Positions 22,788 to 33,645 of a stretch of 64,000 nucleotides of DNA are shown here, one piece after another. Location of the stretch: assembly GCA_025201375.1 (NCBI GenBank), contig JAIWZP010000086.1, positions 1 through 64,000 of the forward strand, read 5' to 3'. A program made the position numbers and the translations under genes. A model generated the notes under the pieces. The model ran no database searches, was not told where the DNA came from, and was given only the letters and a program-made list of their open reading frames with translations. Each line of letters opens with the position of its first letter. Position 1 is the stretch's first letter. The DNA is from Gongronella butleri. Its lineage: Eukaryota > Mucoromycota > Mucoromycetes > Mucorales > Cunninghamellaceae.

Positions 22788-25535
22788 TCAGGCGGGTTCA
22801 ATGGCATGATCATTGGGTTGATCCGCGTGCTCATTGTCGTCGTGACGATCGTCAATGGGTTCATAATCGGCACGGCGGCAGTGCTGAACGAGTCGCCACG
22901 CCATGTAGGCGACGATGGCGATGATAACGGCGGTGCCGAGCGAAAAGGCGCCATAAACGACCCAATTTGTGTTTGATGAGGTGTTGGGCAAGAGGACGGT
23001 GTCGATTTGAACAACCTGGCGATATGGATGCAAGTGAGCTTGTGCGACAATGTGTGCAAAGCGGCCGATGCCTGCGTCGCCGGCGACTCGCACGCTGCCC
23101 CTATTACTGCCTGATCGCAAATGGAGCCAGATTTTGTCGTCGTCGAGCAACGTGCCGTATTCAATGAACCCATCCACCAATAGCGGCCGCCCCTGACGCA
23201 GTCTTGCTGCGGGAATCACGTGCAGCCGCTTGATTCGATTGTACCGAGCCGTGTCCTTTTCCCAACCCGTGCCCCATGCACGGTCCAATTGCGCAAATGC
23301 CTCGTCTGTAGGCGCAAGGAGCAAATAGTCGTTTTCATCGTCATCGTCATCGTCCTTCTCCTTGTCATCGTCATGCGCGTTGGAAACGAAATCGTCCTCT
23401 AACCAGCCCAGCACGCGCTGGCTATTGTCCAACGTGCGCAGAATATCGCCGTGGACCACGTGCCGCAGCGTCGACGGCATCAAGAATTGATCAATCGTGT
23501 GCACGACGCCATTGCGGATCAATCGGTTCATGCTGATCGTCGTCGCCGGCTGTGACGTCTGCGTCCACCCACCCCCATCACGGCCGTCCTTTTTCAAATG
23601 CGCCGCGGGGTCCACCATCAGTGATTGATTGCCAATGGCCAGCGAAACCGAATGGTTGGCAAGGAGAGACGGCGCATCGATCCAATTTGGCGCCAAAGAC
23701 GACGCATTGTTGGCCCCTTTTTCGTTCTCGTAATAATACATTCCCTGCAGCACGTGGAACTGGAGACTCGCCTGCAAGTCGTGGCGTCCATTGGGATGCA
23801 ACAAGTAGTGCGCAACAAGGTCCAAATCACGAAACACGTCATTGGTCGGCGCAAGCACCGTCAGTCCAGGCGTCGACGCCACGCGCTGGACCAAATCGCT
23901 GATGTACAGCGACGCCACAAACGTCGACAGATTCAAATCAATCACGAGCCGTGTAAACACGTCCATGGGCAGCGACAAGGGTGACGCCACGCGATAAATC
24001 CATGTCTCGCTGTCGCGTACGTACACTGACAAAATCCATCATCCATGGTAAAATATGAATAAAGTGTGTGAGATGCGTCAAGTTTCTTGGTATTTTCTTT
24101 CTTTTTTTTTTTTTTATACCGGCATCCAGAACACGCGACTCGCCAAAATGGAGCGACGTGTCAATTCGGCGCACGGGAACGCGCTGCACTTGGCCATTGA
24201 GCGCATCCGAGGCCATGGATGAGCGGAGTAGCTGTCCGTCGATCAATTGTGGTGGTGCGTGCGTGCCGCTAAGCACGTGGTACTGCAGCCAGTCGCGTTT
24301 GTTGTTTTCCGGGATTGCGCCCGGATCCATGGACGTGGGCACGACAAACGTCAGGTTGTGCGCCGCCAGATGGTCGTCAATGTCGTATTTTTGCAGCATC
24401 GCGACCCACGCGGACGCGTCCAACCCATGGAGGTACTTTTGCGTGTCAAACACAAGATCCGGGGCCACCGGCAGACGGTCCAGCTCGTGCAGCACGCCAT
24501 TGGCAGCCAGGCGATCGGTCGCAAGGATCTTGCTGTGATCATTCACCTTGCCGTCGCGAATCGCCAATTTGTCGCCATGCACCGTCTTGTCTGACAAGAG
24601 TAACAAAAAAAATAAAAATGTGAGTGACAACAAATCGCCATGGGAAGAGTCAACGACCAATCGGCATTACAGGCGGTGGAGCTGGTGTTTTGCCATGCCG
24701 AGCTAAAGACGGTGCCCGGGACAATCACATAGTCAACGAGGTGCTGCAGGTCATGCGTGCCAAAGGGCGACGTGAGATATTGCTGCTCAACATGCGGGAA
24801 TGCCGCCATGAGAGGTGTGCGAGGCGCGTAAAACACCGTGAATTCCTCATTCCCTGATAAAAACGCCTCGCGTTGCGCAGCAGCCATCAGCTGATGCAAA
24901 CGTGGATCCGCCTGGTCAAGCACATGTGCTACGCACAATGAAAAACAAAAAGGTTGGTCAGCAATGCCACATGTGCCTTGGCCCCCCCCTCCTCACGGCT
25001 TCTTACGCAATAATGGCGGTGGGGTCAAGACGCGATCAATAACGTGGATCGTGCTGCGGCGATTCACAGGCACATCGGCTTCGATCAAAGTCGCATCATT
25101 GATCCGCGTGTCGATCCACGTCCGTCTTTTTGTCTTTTCATGCTGTTTCTGGTGACTGTCGGAAGGGGGGAAGGATATTAGGCGCTTTTGCTGGATCTTG
25201 ACGCGCTGCTGTAGGGTATCGTTGAGGACGAGCGCCGTTTCGAGAATTTGACCGTGCTGCAGGTCCATGGACGGCACGAGCGACGGAAGCAAATGGTATA
25301 AAAGCTGCTGCTGCGACACTGGGCCGTCGCCAAGGGCACGAAATGCCGCGTCGGTCGGCGCAAATAGCGTGCCTTTGTCCAAACCATTGATAAAGGGCAC
25401 GAGGCGCGCACGCTGCAAATGCATCAGCAACAGACCAAATCGCCCGTCGGCATCCGACGACAGCGCGTCTATCATTGTCTGGTACGCCGCGCACCAAGGC
25501 AGCAACAAGGCAAACAGAAAAACATACGCCGTCAT
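22788..25535 (-). CDS. Fasciclin (FAS1) multi-domain type I membrane protein
   Basis: Four exons (25535-25007, 24928-24671, 24590-24120, 24025-22788) give 831 residues. FAS1 domains are extracellular adhesion modules; fungal relatives sit in the vacuole or cell surface. The start MTAYVFLFALLLPWCAA is a clear signal peptide. Four FAS1-like units follow in order, each with the paired hallmarks. Unit 1 has TLFAPTDAAF and STIHVIDRVL. Unit 2 begins at HVLDQADPRLH and ends at NGVLHELDRL. Unit 3 has LTVLAPTNDVF and ends at VVHTIDQFL. Unit 4 has LLLAPTDEAF. A single membrane helix (VVYGAFSLGTAVIIAIVAY) and a His/Asp-rich cytosolic tail end the protein. Unit 1 carries a basic insert (KRLISFPPSDSHQKQ) with no splice signals, apparently a loop. 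The second donor (GTAATG at 24670) was chosen because it alone keeps phase with the TVHGDKLAIRDG exon. Confidence 0.9.
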
Positions 25536-26164
25536 ACTGCGATAAACAAAAACATGGACAATGGAAGGAGAAAAAAACAAGTAACAGGTCAAACGAGCGA
25601 GAAAAAGGGGCGACAGATGGCGGAGATTGGCAACAGGGACACACAGTGCCTTAAAATCTTGGCATCCAAACCCGCGTCCCAGTGCTGCGCGCCATAATTC
25701 GTCCGTGCCACTTGTCATCTGGCTTTTCCAAAAAAAAAATTTGACAGAGAGGTGTGCAAGCACCTGATGCATCGAATGCCAGCAAAGACACGAGCGCGTA
25801 AATCCTCTTGTTGTATGCCTCTCAAATTCAATGGCATTGCTGCAAAAAAAAAAAAAAAATTAGACTGCAAGCACCCGAGAAAATGCACAAATGCACGATT
25901 TTTGGATTTACACACACAAATACTGTTTGATCTGTTCATTTTTATTTTTTTAGACAGAGCCTAGCGCATTCTGTCATTTCAACGCCTGCAGCACCGCGCT
26001 ACACTGCACGAAAATTGGAATATTTTGTCTTTAGAAAACGCAAAAGCGCGTTTAGCCAACTTTGCCAGCGTGTTGTGCCTCCAGAAATTTTTTTACAGCC
26101 TGGTCGCCCGCCAATGAAACGTGTGTCACGACGTAAACTATAGCCCAGTGTTCAATACGGAGCC
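25536..26164. other. Gene-free interval upstream of the fasciclin gene
   Basis: No coding frame stands out. It includes the probable promoter of the fasciclin gene and the left edge of the repeat island. A-tracts occur near 25730 and 25840. Confidence 0.6.
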
Positions 26165-27275
26165 GCCCGATTTTTTTCGGACTCGAAGACGCCAAAAACC
26201 TCCTATTTGTACTATTTTGCATTCATCCGTCCATCTGCATGGTCGACCCCGCTTAAAAATAGCTGTATCGCATTCAGCGCAAAATGTGCCACAAAAAAGC
26301 TTAAACTCCCAAAGCGCTACGACCACTTTTAAAAAATTAAGGGGTCACTCTGGGGTCACACATTTCAATCTCAGAAAATACCAACTTTGGGAAATTTCGA
26401 ACTCCGAGTGATCAATGCATCCCAAACAGGCAACTCCGACGATTCGCTATTGGTTGACAAAATCACAGGTCGCCCCATCTTAAGAAAAAAGCTCAAAGAC
26501 TGGCGCATGAACGGCGATCGACTGGGATTAAGTGCCTACTTGGGGCAAGATTTTTTTGCAAAAAATTAAGGTTTGGCACTTCCAAATTAAGGTGCGTAAA
26601 TTGCATGGAATTTTTTTGTGCTGTAGGTACTGTACTGTACTCAGTACAGTACTGTATGATATTTTTTTTATTTTTATATATTTTATTTTGCACACTTTGT
26701 ACGCTGAAAGGGCTGCAGCCTGCTGGTGAAAAAATGACCGACGCAAAAAGTCAAAACCTAAGCTAGCGCACTGCAAGTCACCCCATTAGGTGCTTTGCAT
26801 CCCTATTTGTTAGTAAAACTGGGATAAAACCCACAGGTTTATTAAACCGTTGGCGAGTAAATCGCGATCAAAAATTTTGACGAAAAAGTGAATTTTCTCT
26901 GCGAGTTTTAGCCGTCCGTCGATGAAACTGGTCTCATTCGATACAGTATATAATATCCAACAGATGCTTTCGACACATAAAAAGCGCTGTGTGTCGTCTA
27001 CCGTAATCAGTCACCGAGAACAGTGAGGTTGAAAAATTTTGTAATGTTTGAACAGCTTTCACAAGCGTACGTACGGTAAAGAGCGAGGTCATGCATACCG
27101 GTAGGGCAAACAAACATTCCAGAAATGTCATCCGATCGTGTCTCTTTTGAACAATGCCTGTTTCTTGCTCCCGATCCACGAAATATTTAGAGAGCCACAG
27201 CTGAATTTGTGAAAATGTCGACATTTACCGTATTTTGGATTCATCTGCACAACGACTCATCAACGAACCTCTGGC
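26165..27275. repeat. Dispersed repeat family A, copy 2
   Basis: This is the most complete of the three copies, about 1.1 kb. It aligns with 1-1015 over its whole length and with 47363-48150 over the left two thirds. The left edge (TCGGACTCGAAGACG) resembles the very first bases of the window. A TACTGTA cluster (about 26625-26657) sits inside it where copy 1 has a T-rich tract. No shared open frame is present. Confidence 0.88.
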
Positions 27276-27395
27276 GCTCTGGGTTTCAATTTTGGCAACC
27301 TACACCCCAAGTCTCCAACAAGATGGTTCTCAGCTGGCATTTCAGAAGAGCAGCAGCAGTAGTAGTAATACTGTAAATACAGTACTGTACTGTAC

Positions 27396-28404
27396 AGTGC
27401 CCTACCAAAAAAAACTTCACCCCCTGGCTATTTTTTAGCAATGCTGAAGTCAAGTTAATCGCTTTAGTCTCTTCTGTATTGATCAGAAATGACCCCAATG
27501 ATATGAAATTTTGTAGGAACAATGGTTTAAAAGTATAAAAACGAGTCTAAAATTATGAAGTAGCTATATCAAGCGGATTTTGAAATAGACCAAAAAAGGG
27601 GTACCTGACGCGTCACGCGACGCGACGCGTACGGTACTCACGCGTATACAATGGTCTGTGGGGATGAATTGACATTATAAACACCATCTCCAAATTTTTC
27701 TGCAATGAATGTGATAGTATCCGATTGTATTCTGCAAACCAATTTCATGGTACATGAATCACATCAGAACTGTGACCGATATTGTAAATCCGCACTGTGA
27801 CGCGTCACGCGTCAGACGCGTCTGGAATAGCGATTTTCATCTCTGGAACGTAATTTTAACCATTTTGTTGGATTGAAACCACTGTGATTATTTAATTTGA
27901 AGAGCTAGAATAGCCTGTTATCGGTTGGTTGTGATTTTATTAAAAACTTAGATCATGTTAGGGAAATCTCAGCTTATGACTCGTCTGACGCATCACAGTG
28001 CGGATTTACAATATCATATCGGTCACAGTTCTGGTGTGATTCATGTACAGTACCATGAAATTGGTTTGCAGAATACAATCGGATACTATCACATTCATTG
28101 CAGAAAAATTTGGAGATGGTGTTTATAATGTCAATTCATCCCCACAGACCATTGTATACGCGTGAGTACGCGTCGCGTCGCGTGACGCGTCAGGTAGAAC
28201 CCCTTTTTTGGTCTATTTCAAAATCCGCTTGATATAGCTACTTCATAATTTTAGACTCGTTTTTATACTTTTAAACCATTGTTCCTACAAAATTTCATAT
28301 CATTGGGGTCATTTCTGATCAATACAGAAGAGACTAAAGCGATTAACTTGACTTCAGCATTGCAGAAAAATTGACTAGGGGACACTTTTTTTGGTAGGGC
28401 ACTG
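27396..28404. mobile_element. Fold-back / long-TIR element 1 (TA-flanked, non-autonomous)
   Basis: The element starts CAGTGCCCTACCAAAAAAA and ends with the reverse complement, with TA immediately outside both ends (27394-27395 and 28405-28406). The arms, roughly 27396-27825 and 27980-28404, are near-perfect inverted copies around a ~150 bp loop. They differ most within the first ~45 bases. TA flanks and CAGTG-type ends are typical of Tc1/mariner-like DNA transposons. No transposase frame is present, so it would need help in trans. Each arm contains a conserved GC-rich core built of overlapping GACGCG units. Confidence 0.9.
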
Positions 28405-28411
28405 TACTGTA

Positions 28412-29417
28412 CCGTCCCCTACCAAAAAAAGTGTCCCCTAGTCAATTTTTCTGCAGTGCCATCTGAAAAATTTATCACTTTAATCTCATCTGTATTGATC
28501 AATAATGGCTCGAATGACATGAAACTTTGTACAAACGATGATTAGGAGGTATAAAAAAGACTGTGAAATTATAAAATGAATACAGCGAGCGGGTTTTGAA
28601 ATAGAGCAAAAAAGGGGAACCTGACGCGTCACGCGACGCGACGCGTACCCAAGCTTATACAATGGCCTGTGGAGACGAATTGACATTATGAATCAATATC
28701 TCCAAATTTTTCTGAGACAATCGTGGAAGTGTCTGATTATTTCTGCCAATTCATTTTAGGGCATACGTGTCATGCCAGAGCACAGCGTGTCAATTGGTCA
28801 AATTGTCACTGTGACGCGTCGGACGCGCCATTTGCCGCGATTTCCTTAATGTGACCGTGATGCCCTGCCTGGTTGATATAATCACAGCTACTCAATAGTA
28901 TCCACTCTTTGGCTTTCAAATTAAATGCTTATCATAGTTTCAAGTCAACAAAGAGACTAAAATTGTTTGCTAGAGATAAAATCATTTTTCCATACGTTTT
29001 TGGCGCTTGGCGCGTCACAGTGACAATTTGACCAATTGACGCGCTGTGCTCTGGCATGACACGTATGCCCTAAAATGAATTGGCAGAAATAATCAGACAC
29101 TTCCACGATTGTCTCAGAAAAATTTGGAGATATTGATTCATAATGTCAATTCGTCTCCACAGGCCATTGTATAAGCTTGGGTACGCGTCGCGTCGCGTGA
29201 CGCGTCAGGTTCCCCTTTTTTGCTCTATTTCAAAACCCGCTCGCTGTATTCATTTTATAATTTCACAGTCTTTTTTATACCTCCTAATCATCGTTTGTAC
29301 AAAGTTTCATGTCATTCGAGCCATTATTGATCAATACAGATGAGATTAAAGTGATAAATTTTTCAGATGGCACTGCAGAAAAATTGACTTTGCGACAACT
29401 TTTTTGTTAGGGTACGG
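28412..29417. mobile_element. Fold-back / long-TIR element 2 (TA-flanked, related to element 1)
   Basis: The ends are CCGTCCCCTACCAAAAAAA on the left and the complement of CCGTACCCTAACAAAAAA on the right, each flanked by TA. The arms (about 28412-28835 and 29000-29417) are nearly identical inverted copies; a 66-codon frame occurs identically at 28486-28686 (-) and 29143-29343 (+) for this reason alone. It matches element 1 at the ends, at the GACGCG core and in the TCCAAATTTTTCTG segment, but the arm bodies have diverged. It has no coding capacity. It lies 7 bp from element 1. Confidence 0.9.
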
Positions 29418-29925
29418 TACAGTAGTATCATAATTCATACTGTAATACAGTGTAAATTACGTCTTACTGTAGAGAATGTACAGTATCATAACAACGCGTC
29501 GCTCCTGGATGCAAAAATTTAATTTAGAATTATTAAATGGGGTGAATTTCGCTCGTGCTGCGCCCTCTGTAAAAATCACGCATTTTTTACCGCCAAAAAT
29601 AAAAAAATCGACCAAAAATCCAATACTGTAAAAAAATTTCATTCGTATTATGATATCATACAGTATCATAACGTGCGATTTTTTCCTTGAAAATTTACCG
29701 TATCAACAAGTTACTGTATCATAACAAACACCATCTTGTGAGAACTCTAATTAATTCTAAATTAAATTTTACTGTACATTGAGCACGCGGAATATCATAA
29801 ATGATGATTCATGCTAATTTTGGGGCACTTTTATTACAGTATTAGAGCAAACCGCTACAGTATGTACCGGCACTGTATGTATGGTATTACCTATGTTGTA
29901 CGGTATGTACAGTACTGGGATCAGA
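29418..29925. repeat. TACTGTA / TATCATA-rich AT-rich tract
   Basis: Many copies of ACTGTA, TACAGTA and CAGTATCATAAC occur on both strands at irregular spacing. The tract borders fold-back element 2 and has no coding frame. Confidence 0.7.
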
Positions 29926-29929
29926 GGGA

Positions 29930-30780
29930 ATTGCGCGCCTTGCCAGCGGCGGCGTTGTTGCTGTCCTCTACTGTAGCTGTGCTCGCCGTTGGTGTAGGCG
30001 TGTAGCGGATGGTGATATGAGTCGTCAACATTGTCCATGGGCCAACACTGGGCCGCGTACCTACCTAGCACGTCGTGGGCGTAGTAGACCGTAGAGGAGG
30101 ACTTGGACAACAGCCATGCCAAAATTGTTTGTCGTGATACTGTAGTGGCCATGCTGCTCAATGCGCACGTCGCGCAAGTCTATGTCTTGTCGGCCGTGCA
30201 GTAGTGCGTTGTGTACAGCCGTGCGTGGGTCAGGTCTTAGGTGGTTCGTCATGCAACAAGTCGTCATCCAGGAGTAGTTGCACTGCGTCGTCGTCGAATT
30301 CGTCAATGGCTTGATCGGCCTGCTTCGTCGTCGTGCGTCATCAATTGTTTGCTCGGCGTCATCGTTATCGTCATTGTCATTGGCATCATCGTCGTCACCA
30401 ATGAGTTGCACGTCGTCCTCGTCACTGATGACTTGCGCGTCGTCCTCATCGCTGATGGCTTGCGCATCGTCGTGACTGCTTGACTAGCCGCTTGTGGTCT
30501 CATTGTGGTGGCTATCGCGGGATTCGTCGCCAGAAGATGGACATGAGGCGTATTCAGAGTGATCGCCTGCTCGATGAGTCAAAAAAAGATTTAAAGGGGT
30601 GAGACACTGCTGAAAAAAAAGGCGCCAACCAAGAGCACCAAGAAAATCACCACACGTACTCGCGTCTGGTTCGCTGTTTGGCACATGCTCACTGACAGAC
30701 GCGTCGGTGGACGACGGCGGCAACCCATGCAGTAGTATCATATGACAATGCTGCCACCGTTTGCAGCCGTGACGGGCGGC
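29930..30780 (-). pseudogene. Decayed protein-coding remnant of unknown family
   Basis: On the minus strand one frame reads through a His/Cys-containing segment (HGCKRWQHCHMILLHGLPP). It then crosses a possible intron (donor GTACGT near 30660, acceptor GAGCAG near 30567) to SSGDESRDSHHNETTSG and meets a TAG near 30486. The same frame continues as tandem acidic repeats (DDAQAISDE, DDAQVISDE, DDVQLIGDD), then to LRPDPRTAVHNALLHGRQD. Another frame then carries WLLSKSSSTVYYAHDVLG and YAAQCWPMDNVDD, implying a frameshift or missed intron. No ATG is obvious. The mix of stop, frame change and repeat surroundings suggests a dead gene or transposon remnant. I do not recognise the family. Confidence 0.4.
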
Positions 30781-31251
30781 GTGATTCACTGGACGCAGCA
30801 GGTTGAGCGCCGCCTGCGCGCGCACAGGGAACAAAAAAAAAAAAAAGATAAGTCAGCCGCGAAAAAACGCGTCCACCAAACCCAAGATTTTACGCGCTTC
30901 CCCTCCAATTTTAAACACAATTCCTTACCATGCTCACTGGAACGTGTTCTGCGTCGGCTTGCTGAAGCGGCAGTGTCTGCAAGGCGCACAAACAACAAAA
31001 ATGTCGGTTTTTGGCAAGCATTCAAGGCTGTGCTTCTATTACCGGGTGAGCGCTGTCGTCTCATTTTCAAGGAAACAACGGGACAGGCGATGGGTCGTCG
31101 TTGCTTGAATTGCCGCATGCTTTCAAGTTTTGCCCCTTTTTTATCTGGCGCGCGGGGCTTCATTCGACACGTTTTTCAAAGTCCAAGCGCAATTCGCCTT
31201 TGAAATTGTTTGTACTTGTGCACTTGTAAAATGCTCAAAGTACGGGGTTTG

Positions 31252-31292
<41 letters not shown>

Positions 31293-33645
31293 TTGGATGC
31301 CCATTCAGCCGCCACACTTGCCCCATGCCTTCATTACCTCACATGTCGTGTTTGCGTCAAAATCGTGCCTTAAAGTGCTTTGGAACCAAAAAAAAAAAAA
31401 AAAAAGCAAAAGTGCGGCGATTGCACTTTTGTTTTTAATTTTCCCCAATTTCTTGGTCAGAGCAATTTCAGAGAAAACAATACTGAACAACTTTGTTTAA
31501 TGCATCATGCTCCCTTGCCTCATGAAATCGCGAGAAACGCGGTCGAAAAGTGACATTTCGGCAATTGACTCGATCATTTTGCTTGTTTTGCGTGTGCACT
31601 GTTGAATTTGCAGTTGTGATTGATTATGGAGATGTGTAGAGAACCAGATTCTGAGCAAGTTTTGTCCGCTAAGCCATGGCGGGTTGTCTTTTTATTTTGC
31701 AGAGGTTTACGCGGTCAAAAGTGACAGAAACTGGATGCTCCGATTTGTGCAAAGAAACATCACAACCCCATTGGCCGACACGCAACCTGTTCGCATTACC
31801 GACCCCTGATGACGCGAGAGTTGATGTCATTTTACCCGAATAATCACGATAAAACAGCGCGACACGCGTGTTTTCTTTACACCCTGCAAGACAAAGAGCG
31901 CGTGTGCGGTGCCATCGTGCCATCGTGCCATCTTTCATGCATTTCAACCGTCGCAGGTACGAGAACTGTCCTAGGGAATGTAAAATATCTGTGTAACACT
32001 AACGAAACAAAAAAAATTTTGCAACACGCCACTTTTTCCTGTACATCATACCTCGAACCCATGCATGTCGAGCTCTGCTCACCTTCAGGCTATGATAAGC
32101 GGAGTAAGTGATGAGAGGCGTCGAATGAGCCCAGTATCGCGGCTGTAAACGCTGATTTGAGCAACCTGGACTGATTTGTAGAAAATAGGCGAAATGCGGC
32201 TGCGTCGAAAAATTTAAAATCGAGGTCCTCGGATTTCCGCGAAACTTGGCCGCTATGTAGACCTCTTTGAGTGAGGGTCAGAAAAGCCTAAAAAAACGAG
32301 GGGTCGATCTGGTCAACTGTGAGCAAAGTGCATTTACATGTTTTCCTTTGAGAGCGTCGTGCGCGGCGAGAAAGCGCGATGGCGTTGATCCGACACGTCC
32401 ATCACGTAGTCACGGCCGCGGGACACAAAACACGTGTGCTTAGCGATCGCGTCACGCGTCTGTGTCACGTACCATCACGCATCGAAAATCATGCAAAACG
32501 AGGATCCCGCGGGATTAGCTTTTTCACAGCAGCCTGCAGTCTAACCCCTTACGACCTCCATCACGAAAATGCGCGTCACGTCGTCCTCTCGCTGTGGAAT
32601 CAATTTTGGGTCCTTGCGCCGCGTTTTCGCCAACTTTGTCTATGCGCCAAAACAAGGTGTTTTTCGGAAACAATGGTGTTTTACAGCCCAATGACCAAGC
32701 TGACCTCGGTCGCTGACACCGTGTTCGTTCGTCTTTCTCCATGACATGTCACGGATCAAAATATGAAAGCAGTTGGAGCACTTTGATTTCCCCATTTTCG
32801 CCATCCTGAGTGTACCCCCTGTCAAAAATCACGATTTTCGAAATTTGGGTTTTCTCGACACTCTGGCATTGCAGAGAGCTGAAAAACCACCCATTCGATA
32901 GGGCATCTTTTTCTGCATCAGGTGCTTATGCCATCGATGCCACTCAATTGCAAAAAAAGATCGACTTGCTTTCTCGGCACCATTTTGAAAGCAGTTGCCT
33001 TTTCAGCTACGCAGTGCAGCCCTTGACTGCTGCTCCTTTTGCTTTGCATGGAACAGACAGTCCTCAGACACCCGATCCGAGTGGGCGTGCAACACTTTGT
33101 TGTGCAAAAACATATGTATTCTCAAATGCGAGATTGTGTTTGTCTGTCCACTCAATACGTCGCTCGTGACACGCACATCTGGTCATCTTGGACGAAGCGG
33201 CTAAAGAGTCGCCTTGTTGGCGGTGCCATAAAATAAATCAGGCGCGTGTCGTGCATACACGATCCACGTTTCATGGCCACAATCGCCATTTTCAGTGTTT
33301 TTTTTTTTAACTTTTTTTTTTTTCTTGACACGAGGTATGGACCTTCCCTCAGGAATTGAGTATTGATAATATGCAACTGAAGATTATGACACGCGTTCGG
33401 CGCGCTTTGACGCGCTTTTGAGCCATGTGACGCGTATTTTTGACATCTCTCTCTTTTTTTTTTTTTTTTTCTCATAGATAAGTGTGGTGCAACGCCCAGG
33501 CGTCCCGCCGACGCCAACGTGAGGGCCAGCCACGCATTTCGCTGAGGCAAAAAGACAGAGTGCAATTACAATAAACTACGTCATTTTTAATTCTAATGCA
33601 TGCTGAAAATTTGATTTTTCTAACAAAAAAGCTTGGATTTGCTTT
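30781..33645. other. Gene-free repeat-rich interval
   Basis: No coding frame is convincing. It contains the family B repeat (31340-31880), a 30-base T-run near 31255-31286, and GACGCG-like words near 32450-32480 and 33400-33435. From about 31890 to 33300 the DNA is unique as far as can be told within this window, apart from a loose resemblance to family D near 32440-32500. Confidence 0.55.
31340..31880 (+). repeat. Dispersed repeat family B, copy 1
   Basis: It aligns by eye with the reverse complement of 50283-50830. Shared phrases include GGAGATGTGTAGAGAA, TTCTGAGCAA, GACCCCTGAT and GCGACACACGTG-like ends. No open frame is conserved. Confidence 0.78.

Noticed and set aside
28486..29343. Identical 66-codon frames on opposite strands (28486-28686 and 29143-29343)
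   Set aside because: They are the same stretch of the two inverted arms of fold-back element 2. There is no start context or conservation outside the arms.
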